DNA from: an uncultured Eggerthella sp.
GTDB lineage: Bacteria > Actinomycetota > Coriobacteriia > Coriobacteriales > Eggerthellaceae
Direction: 5' to 3'
NCBI GenBank assembly: GCA_905203045.1
Contig: CAJKUH010000020.1
Span: 1-40,264, forward strand
DNA: 40,264 nt
Shown here: positions 32,667 through 40,264 of the stretch, one piece after another
Layout of the letters: every line of letters starts with the position of its first letter
How positions within the stretch are numbered: position 1 is the first letter of the stretch
Translations under genes and position numbers: made by a program
Notes under the pieces: generated by a model
Seen by the model: only the letters and a program-made list of their open reading frames with translations
The model's database searches: none
Told to the model about the DNA's origin: nothing

Positions 32667-33587
32667 ATGCCCAACCTTCACGATATTGAAAGGCGAATAA
32701 AGTCCGTCGAATCGACGAAGCAGATCACGCATACCATGCAGATGGTTGCCGCTGCTAAGATCCGTCATTCGACCGAGCGTGTCGAAGCTGCAACGCCTTA
32801 TGGCGAGGCTGTGAAGGAAATGCTGGCCAACATCGCACGCATGGGCGGTACTACTGCACCGCTCACGCAGGCTCACGACGAGGTAAAGAAGACCCTTATT
32901 GTGGTTATCGCCTCGGACCGTGGTTTGGCTGGCGGCTTCAATTCCAGCGTGCTTCGTCGTGCCGAGCAGATCATGAAGGAGCGTAAGGCAGAGGGCAAGG
33001 AGGTCGCTGTTGCCGCCTGCGGCAAGAAGGCGATCGGCTACTTCAAGTATCGTGGCATCGATACGGTACTTGCCTTCCGCGACCTGTCCGCCGATCCTCG
33101 TGTCGAAGAGTCCGATGCTCTGGCTGACTATGCCATCGAGCATTTCCTCTCCGGCGACATTGACGAGGTAGTTGTTCTTTACAACCATGCAAAGAACGCT
33201 GGCGAGCAGGTTCTGATCCAGCAGCCTCTGTTGCCGGTAGACCCGAAGGCATTCCTCCCCAAGGGCGAGGGATTCGTCAAGGGCGGCGGCATCACCGAGC
33301 CGACTCCCGACAACCCCGATCTTCCGGGTGCTGTCGATTACGAGCCGAGCGAGGAAGATGTTCTGGATCACTTCCTTCCCGAGTATATTGCAGGTCACTT
33401 CTACTATATGCTCATCGACTCAGCAGCTGCTGAGCAGGCTGCTCGTCGCAATGCTATGAAGAATGCGACGGACAACGCCAATGACATGATTGAGACCCTC
33501 AACCGTGTCTACAACCGTGTACGTCAAGGCGCTATCACAACCGAGATCAACGAGATCGTCGGCGGCGCCGCAGCTTTGGAGGACTAA
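32667..33587 (+). CDS. atpG: F0F1 ATP synthase subunit gamma
   Basis: A 306-residue rotor shaft. The N-terminal helix DIERRIKSVESTKQITHTMQ and MVAAAKIRHSTE, the central VIASDRGLAGGFNSS, and the C-terminal helix RRNAMKNATDNANDMIETLN with YNRVRQGAITTEINEIVGGA are the expected pieces. A loop rich in Pro, Gly and Asp near residues 190-230 makes it slightly longer than the E. coli protein. The stop codon immediately precedes the atpD start. Confidence 0.97.
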   Translation: MPNLHDIERRIKSVESTKQITHTMQMVAAAKIRHSTERVEAATPYGEAVKEMLANIARMGGTTAPLTQAHDEVKKTLIVVIASDRGLAGGFNSSVLRRAEQIMKERKAEGKEVAVAACGKKAIGYFKYRGIDTVLAFRDLSADPRVEESDALADYAIEHFLSGDIDEVVVLYNHAKNAGEQVLIQQPLLPVDPKAFLPKGEGFVKGGGITEPTPDNPDLPGAVDYEPSEEDVLDHFLPEYIAGHFYYMLIDSAAAEQAARRNAMKNATDNANDMIETLNRVYNRVRQGAITTEINEIVGGAAALED

Positions 33588-35033
<1,446 letters not shown>

Positions 35034-35036
35034 ACC

Positions 35037-35465
35037 ATGTCGGTGATCAGGTGTGATGTCGTAGCAAAGAACAAGGTGCTCTTCTCGGGTGAGCTCTACA
35101 ATGTCATGGTTCCCGGCACCGAAGGTGAACTGGGCATCATGGAAAACCATGAGCCATTTGTATCCGCCCTTAAGGACGGCGTCATCTGGGCCCGCACTCA
35201 GCAGGAGGGCGGCGAGGTTTTGAGCGCTGCCATCATGGGTGGTTATGTCCAGGTGTTGAAGGACCGCGTCATCGTTATTTGCGACAAGACGCGCCAGATC
35301 AAGCGCATCAACGTCGACAGGCTTAACAAGGATATCCCTGTGCTTGAAGAGAAGATCGCTAACCTCAGCGAGTCGAGCATCGTTTCTCGCTCTCTTCTGA
35401 CGCGTAAGCTGCGCTGGTGTAAGGTTCAGCTTGCTGCAAAGGAAAAGGAAGACCAGTACGTGTAA
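35037..35465 (+). CDS. atpC: F0F1 ATP synthase subunit epsilon
   Basis: A 142-residue epsilon subunit that couples rotation and can inhibit hydrolysis. The N-terminal beta sandwich shows the family pattern (FSGELYNVMVPGTEGELGIM followed by NHEPFVSAL), and the C-terminal part is helical and charged. The ATG lies 3 bp after the atpD stop, with CAGAGGAG as ribosome site. Last gene of the operon, followed by a strong terminator. Confidence 0.95.
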   Translation: MSVIRCDVVAKNKVLFSGELYNVMVPGTEGELGIMENHEPFVSALKDGVIWARTQQEGGEVLSAAIMGGYVQVLKDRVIVICDKTRQIKRINVDRLNKDIPVLEEKIANLSESSIVSRSLLTRKLRWCKVQLAAKEKEDQYV

Positions 35466-35516
35466 GGATCATCCACGATTACCTTCAGTTGGTTATTCTG
35501 ATCTGTGCCAGAATTG

Positions 35517-35546
35517 AAAAGGCGACCCTACGGGGTCGCCTTTTTT
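35517..35546 (+). terminator. Rho-independent terminator of the atp operon
   Basis: A perfect 12-bp stem (AAAAGGCGACCC with GGGTCGCCTTTT), loop TACG, lies 51 bp after atpC and runs into a total of six T. Confidence 0.95.
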
Positions 35547-35608
35547 GCGTCTAGTGAGGTTTGCGCCTAGGTGATCATGCCGCCGTAGCGGGTTCGAAAT
35601 GCGCTTAT

Positions 35609-35623
35609 AAGGGACTGTCCCTT
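35609..35623. repeat. Short perfect palindrome AAGGGAC-T-GTCCCTT
   Basis: A 15-bp perfect palindrome with a single central base lies between atpC and dnaE. Related GGGACAG-type sequences occur at about 2969-2985 and 40231-40247. It may be a dispersed extragenic palindrome. Confidence 0.45.
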
Positions 35624-35791
35624 TTGGATGCTTTTGGGTGCACAGTATGCTGAGTCCAAATGGTGGTGTTTTTATCGAACAAGTGCTGTTGTTTTCGTTT
35701 CGTCTCTTTCGTTCTTTTTATTCGATGGCACAATAAGGTCGATAAAAGATTTCGAGGTTGCGTGAATTCGCGCACAGCATAGGAGACGTAC

Positions 35792-38700
35792 ATGGCATTT
35801 GCTCACTTACATTGCCACACTGAGTATTCCTTGCTCGATGGTGCTACCCATATTTACGACATGGTTAAGCGCGCTGCCGATTTGGATATGCCAGCTGTGG
35901 CAATCACCGATCATGGTGTTATGTCGGGTGTTCCCGAGCTTGATGAGGCGTGCCGCAAGGTGAAGAAGGAAACCGGTAAATGGGTAAAGCCCATTTTCGG
36001 GTGCGAGATTTACTTCACTACCGACAGCGAACTGAAAAAGCAGAAGCAGAAGCTTCACCATATGATTCTGCTTGCCAAGAACAATACGGGCTACCACAAC
36101 CTGCTGAAATTGGTAAGTGAATCGCATGTAGACAACTTCTACTACCGTCCCCGTACCACCTTCGAAATGCTGGAAAAGTATTCCGAGGGCATTATTGCCA
36201 CCAGCGCCTGCATCGCAGGCATCATTCCGCGCTGCATTGACGATGGCGCGATGGCGGAAGCTAAGGAATGGGCGCAGAAGTTCGCTTCGCTCTACGAGCC
36301 GGGCGATTTCTACATCGAATTGCAAGACCAGGGCATTACCACCAATGCGGGCATGTCCCAGTATGAAATGAACTGCAAGCTAACCCAGCTGGCAAATGAG
36401 CTGGGCCTGCAGACCATTGCCACGAACGACTTCCACTACCTTACGCAGGAAGATGCCATGGCGCAGGACATCATGCTGTGCATTGGCACAAATGCCACTA
36501 TTACGCAGGAAAAGCGCTTCAAGTTCCCGAACGACCAGTTCTACATGAAGACCGAGGAAGAGATGCGCGCAGCGCTGAAAGACTTCCCCGAGGCGTGCGA
36601 CAACACGGTTACGTTGGCCGAAAAGTGCAACGTTGAGCTGGAGCGCGATGAAATTCTGCCGCGTTTTCCCTTGCCTGAAGGCTACACCGAAGAAAAGCTG
36701 TTTCGCGAGGAATGCGAAAACGGCTTGGAGCGTCGCTATGGACCTGATTGGCGCAACGTGGTTATTGCCGACAACACTGGCAAGGAAAAGTCGGTGTTGG
36801 AGCAGTACGAATACGAAGCGGACATTATCGTTCAGCAGGGCTTCCCGGCATACTTCCTTATCGTTCAGGAGTACATCCGTTGGGCGCGTGAAAACGGCAT
36901 TGGCGTAGGCCCGGGCCGTGGTTCGGCTGCAGGTTCATTGTGCACGTATGCCATGGGCATTACCGACCTTGATCCCATTAAAAACGGCTTGATGTTCGAA
37001 CGCTTCCTTAACCCGGAACGCGTGGAAATGCCCGATATCGACGTCGACTTCGACGATCAGCATCGCCAGGACGTTATCGAGCACATCCGTGAGTTCTACG
37101 GCGAAGACCATGTGGCGGGCGTTATCACGTTCGGCAAGCTGCAGGCGAAGAACGCTGTGCGCGATGCAGCGCGCGTGCTCGACTACCCGTATGCGGTGGG
37201 CGACCGTATCTGCAAGCTTATCGGCGGCGAGCTGGGCATCACCATCGACGGTGCGCTGGAAACCAACCCCGACCTGAAGAAGGCTTACGACACCGAAGAA
37301 GACGTAAAGCGCGTTATCGATGCGGCGAAGTCCATCGAGGGCCATGTACGCGGCGAAGGCGTGCATGCGTGCGCTACCATCATCTGCCGTGACCCCATGA
37401 GCGATCACGTTCCCATGAAACGTGATACCAAGGGTGGCGGCATCATCACCCAGTACGACGGCCATTACACGCCTGACCTGGGCTTGCTGAAGATGGACTT
37501 CCTGGGTCTGCGTACCCTGGGCGTGCTTTCCCGCGCGTGCCGCAACATCGAGGTAACCACGGGCGAAAAGCTGGTGCCCGAGGAAATCCCCATCGAGGAC
37601 GACAAGGCGTTTGCGCTGATGCGCGGCGAGCTGCGCAAGAACGGCATGCCGCTGAATATGGACGGCTTGTTCCAGGTAGAAGGCGCACTGTACGTAAGCC
37701 TGTTTGCGCAAATTCCGCCAGAGCGATTCTCTGACGTTGTCGCTTCCATCGCATTGAACCGCCCGGGCCCGTTGGAGTCCGGCATGGTGGAAGACTACGT
37801 AAAGGTTGTACAGGGCAAGAGCCCCGTGCATTACTACGACGAACGTCTGCGCCCCATCCTGGAAGAAACCTACGGCACCATGGTGTACCAGGAACAGATC
37901 ATGCAGGTTTCCATGGTGATGAGCGGCTTTTCTGCTGGCAAGGCAGATAAGCTGCGTAAGGCAATGGGTAAGAAGAAGCTCGACGTTATGCGCGAGCTTC
38001 AGGAAGACTGGAACACCGGCGCCGTTGAAAACGGTTACTCGCTCGATATCGCCAAGGAAATCTGGGAAGACGCCGAGAAGTTCGCAAAGTACGCGTTCAA
38101 CAAGTCGCATTCCGCGGCTTACGCTCTGCTGGTTATGCGCACGGCGTACCTGAAGGCGCACTATCCGAACGAGTACATGGCGGCAGTGCTGTCCAGTTAC
38201 ATGGGCAATAACGATCGCCTTATCAAGTACATTGCAAGCTGCAACCGCAGTGGCATTCCTGTATTGCCGCCAGACGTTAACTCTTCGAACTTGGAGTTCA
38301 CGCCGCTTGAAGAGGGCATTCGCTTCGGCTTGGCAGGCGTGCGTGGCGTGGGCGAAAAGGTTGCTCAGTGCATCATCGACGAACGCGAAAAGAACGGCGA
38401 GTTCACTTCGTTGCATGATTTCGTGAACCGCGTTGATTCCACGGCGTACAACCGCAAAACGCTTGAGGCGTTGGTAAAGTCGGGTGCATTCGACTCCACG
38501 GGCTATACGCGCAGACAGCTGATGCACTTCATCGACGACACGCCTTTGCTTGAAAGCGCTGCAAAGCGCCAGAAAGACAAAGCGGCTGGTCAGCTTGATA
38601 TGTTCAGCATGTTTTCTTCGGTAGACGAAAGCTTCAAGGAAGACATTCCCGAGCCCGATGGCATCGAATGGGATAAGAAAACGCTGCTGGCGTTCGAAAA

Positions 38701-39310
38701 GGACATCTTGAAGATGTACGTTTCCGACCATCCGTTGCGTCGCTACGAGAACTACCTTTCGCGTACGATGAAGTACACGTTGGGCGAATTGGCAGAACGC
38801 GAACAGGGCATCAAGTTGGGCACGTTTGCCGGCATGGTTTCGGAAACGAACATTCGCCGTACTAAGCGCGGAACGCTGATGGCAAGCTTCACGCTGGAAG
38901 ACACCTCAGGCCACGTAGAGTGTGTGTGCTTCAACTACGAGAAGTACCAGGATGCTATTCAGGAAGACGCCATCATCACGTGCAAGGGCAAGTTCGAGGT
39001 GAACGACCGTGGCAGCCAGATCATCGTGTACGAGGCAACGCCTTTGGAACTTTCCGACGAGGAAGCCAATGTGGCCCCCTTGCAACTTGAGCTGAGCATC
39101 GCAACGCGCGAGCTGGATTCGGTAACGTCCGACAAACTCATGCGCATTTTGAAGGAACATCCTGGCAAAGACCCTGTTGTGCTGTACGTGCGCCAAACCA
39201 ATGGGCACCGCATGCGTGCCGAACTGCCTATGACGGCGGATTCGGGCAATCAGCACTTGAAGGCCCATTTGTACGATTTGTTTGGACGCACCGTTTGGAA
39301 GGCTTCTTAG
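35792..39310 (+). CDS. dnaE: DNA polymerase III subunit alpha
   Basis: A 1172-residue replicative polymerase. The N-terminal PHP domain begins FAHLHCHTEYSLLDGATH and covers about the first 215 residues. The polymerase core has the GPGRGSAAGSLCTYAMGITD palm region and the catalytic aspartates in PDIDVDFDD. Helix-hairpin-helix segments (AGVRGVGEKVAQCI) and a C-terminal OB fold (LGTFAGMVSETNIRRTKRGT) follow. Length suits the DnaE1 type. TAGGAGA lies before the ATG. The stop TAG overlaps the truA GTG by one base. Confidence 0.98.
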   Translation: MAFAHLHCHTEYSLLDGATHIYDMVKRAADLDMPAVAITDHGVMSGVPELDEACRKVKKETGKWVKPIFGCEIYFTTDSELKKQKQKLHHMILLAKNNTGYHNLLKLVSESHVDNFYYRPRTTFEMLEKYSEGIIATSACIAGIIPRCIDDGAMAEAKEWAQKFASLYEPGDFYIELQDQGITTNAGMSQYEMNCKLTQLANELGLQTIATNDFHYLTQEDAMAQDIMLCIGTNATITQEKRFKFPNDQFYMKTEEEMRAALKDFPEACDNTVTLAEKCNVELERDEILPRFPLPEGYTEEKLFREECENGLERRYGPDWRNVVIADNTGKEKSVLEQYEYEADIIVQQGFPAYFLIVQEYIRWARENGIGVGPGRGSAAGSLCTYAMGITDLDPIKNGLMFERFLNPERVEMPDIDVDFDDQHRQDVIEHIREFYGEDHVAGVITFGKLQAKNAVRDAARVLDYPYAVGDRICKLIGGELGITIDGALETNPDLKKAYDTEEDVKRVIDAAKSIEGHVRGEGVHACATIICRDPMSDHVPMKRDTKGGGIITQYDGHYTPDLGLLKMDFLGLRTLGVLSRACRNIEVTTGEKLVPEEIPIEDDKAFALMRGELRKNGMPLNMDGLFQVEGALYVSLFAQIPPERFSDVVASIALNRPGPLESGMVEDYVKVVQGKSPVHYYDERLRPILEETYGTMVYQEQIMQVSMVMSGFSAGKADKLRKAMGKKKLDVMRELQEDWNTGAVENGYSLDIAKEIWEDAEKFAKYAFNKSHSAAYALLVMRTAYLKAHYPNEYMAAVLSSYMGNNDRLIKYIASCNRSGIPVLPPDVNSSNLEFTPLEEGIRFGLAGVRGVGEKVAQCIIDEREKNGEFTSLHDFVNRVDSTAYNRKTLEALVKSGAFDSTGYTRRQLMHFIDDTPLLESAAKRQKDKAAGQLDMFSMFSSVDESFKEDIPEPDGIEWDKKTLLAFEKDILKMYVSDHPLRRYENYLSRTMKYTLGELAEREQGIKLGTFAGMVSETNIRRTKRGTLMASFTLEDTSGHVECVCFNYEKYQDAIQEDAIITCKGKFEVNDRGSQIIVYEATPLELSDEEANVAPLQLELSIATRELDSVTSDKLMRILKEHPGKDPVVLYVRQTNGHRMRAELPMTADSGNQHLKAHLYDLFGRTVWKAS

Positions 39311-40158
39311 TGGAAACCGAAACTATCGGCACTGAAAACGCAGGTGATACCAAAGAGGGAAGGGGAGAGGTTATCCTTTCCCTCTTGGTTTCTTACAATG
39401 GAACGCCCTTTGCAGGCTTCGCCCGGCAGCCAGGCCAGCTTACGGTTCAGGGCAGCATCGAAGAAGCGCTGGCTCTGATTTTCCGCCGCGATGTTGAAAC
39501 GGTATGCGCAGGGCGCACTGATTCCGGTGTGCATGCACGGAGCCAAGTGGTGAGTTTTTCCGTTTCGGAAAGCGAGCTTGCAGGGCGAAGTGCATTCAAG
39601 CTGCTACGTTCCCTGAACGCGCTGACCCATGAAGACATATCGGTGAAGGACGTGTACCGTCGTGAGCCCGATTTTTCGGCGCGCTTTTCCTGCACGATGC
39701 GCGAGTACAAGTACTTCATCTGCACCGATGCGTTTGCCCCGCTTCTGATGAAGGGCTTCTGCTGGCACATTCCCAAAGAGCTTGACCTCGAAGCCATGCG
39801 TCAAGCCGCCACTCACTTGATCGGCGAGCATGATTTCAAGAGTTTTTGCATGGCGGCATCGGCCGAGGGTAAATCTACCATGCGTAATGTGTTCTCCGTT
39901 GAGGTGGAGCCCCTTGTGCAATGGGGCGAAAACCTGGTAGTTATCACGGTGAAGGGCAATGCTTTCCTTCATTCTATGGTGCGCACGATTGTTGGCACGC
40001 TGGTGGCGGTTGGCTTAGGGCGCCGCAAGCCCGATTGGGTGGTTGACGTGCTCGAGGCACGCAACCGCGCTGCGGCGGGAGAGAATGCTCCGGCGCAGGG
40101 GTTGGTGTTCTGGGATGTTAGCTACGAAGGCGAGCGCGTGCACGACCCTCGCAAGTAA
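39310..40158 (+). CDS. truA: tRNA pseudouridine(38-40) synthase TruA
   Basis: A 282-residue enzyme that makes pseudouridine at positions 38-40 of tRNA anticodon arms. The catalytic Asp71 lies in CAGRTDSGVHARSQVVSF. SYNGTPFAGFARQPG and the C-terminal FLHSMVRTIVGTLVAVGLGR are further hallmarks. About 20 extra residues precede the core. The start is the GTG at 39310 that overlaps the dnaE stop, with GGAAGG 7 bp upstream; the frame is open to 39295, but the ATG there lacks a ribosome site. In many relatives truA follows rplQ; here it is coupled to dnaE. Confidence 0.96.
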   Translation: METETIGTENAGDTKEGRGEVILSLLVSYNGTPFAGFARQPGQLTVQGSIEEALALIFRRDVETVCAGRTDSGVHARSQVVSFSVSESELAGRSAFKLLRSLNALTHEDISVKDVYRREPDFSARFSCTMREYKYFICTDAFAPLLMKGFCWHIPKELDLEAMRQAATHLIGEHDFKSFCMAASAEGKSTMRNVFSVEVEPLVQWGENLVVITVKGNAFLHSMVRTIVGTLVAVGLGRRKPDWVVDVLEARNRAAAGENAPAQGLVFWDVSYEGERVHDPRK

Positions 40159-40228
40159 ACTTTCGGGCGGAAGCCGAGGGCACTGCGTTTCGCGCCTCGC
40201 TTGCGCTTCTGGTGCTGAGAGGAGGGCG

Positions 40229-40261
40229 ATGGGGACAGCCCCTTTTGAACAATATGTCTAA
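40229..40261 (+). CDS. Possible ten-codon peptide
   Basis: GAGAGGAGGGCG, a very strong Shine-Dalgarno, lies directly before ATG 40229 and a ten-codon frame (MGTAPFEQYV) ending in TAA at 40259-40261. It could be a leader peptide for a gene beyond the window or chance. The frame overlaps a GGGGACAGCCCC motif. Confidence 0.2.
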   Translation: MGTAPFEQYV

Positions 40262-40264
40262 GCG

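Noticed and set aside
36935..38731. 598-codon minus-strand open frame opposite dnaE
   Set aside because: His/Val/Gln-rich shadow translation without motifs or ribosome site; dnaE is certain.

Overview
The window looks like a chromosomal segment of an obligately or mainly anaerobic, moderately GC-rich Actinomycetota, most likely class Coriobacteriia (Eggerthellaceae-like). This is an inference. It rests on the actinobacterial alpha-operon order (rpmJ-rpsM-rpsK-rpsD-rpoA-rplQ), an oxygen-sensitive class III ribonucleotide reductase, a desulfoferrodoxin-type superoxide reductase, several paralogous flavoproteins, and a strong preference for GC-ending codons. No tRNA, rRNA, CRISPR array, prophage or complete insertion sequence was seen.

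Layout. 1-2923: end of the ribosomal protein/RNA polymerase alpha operon, closed by a strong terminator. 3308-3730: small membrane zinc-ribbon protein. 3765-6879: anaerobic dNTP synthesis (nrdD, nrdG) behind two NrdR-like boxes and a terminator-like leader hairpin. 7021-9306: an orphan EcfT transporter subunit and enolase. 9589-10669 (minus): a DUF362 gene broken by a one-base homopolymer frameshift. 10670-13000: a gene-poor accessory patch. It holds a DUF559 (Vsr/PD-(D/E)XK-like) gene on the minus strand, flanked by two roughly 120-bp elements that share 11-bp terminal inverted repeats and lie in opposite orientation. This is the most unusual part of the window.

13017-17132: alanine racemase, family-4 uracil-DNA glycosylase, a NifU-like Fe-S protein, a Cys-rich small protein, lgt, and superoxide reductase with a clear operator/promoter. 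17201-20238: two translationally coupled FAD-dependent oxidoreductases. 20407-25150: Sua5/YrdC, an alpha/beta hydrolase, glycerol kinase, ribose-5-phosphate isomerase B and a lipoprotein. 25220-28109: glyA, upp and dCMP deaminase, i.e. one-carbon and pyrimidine metabolism. 28394-35546: a complete F-type ATP synthase operon (atpI-B-E-F-H-A-G-D-C). 35792-40158: dnaE and truA, overlapping by one base.

Most genes are housekeeping and well conserved. Nucleotide supply (nrdDG, upp, dCMP deaminase, glyA) and DNA synthesis/repair (dnaE, uracil-DNA glycosylase) recur as themes, but the transcription units are separate and end in good intrinsic terminators.
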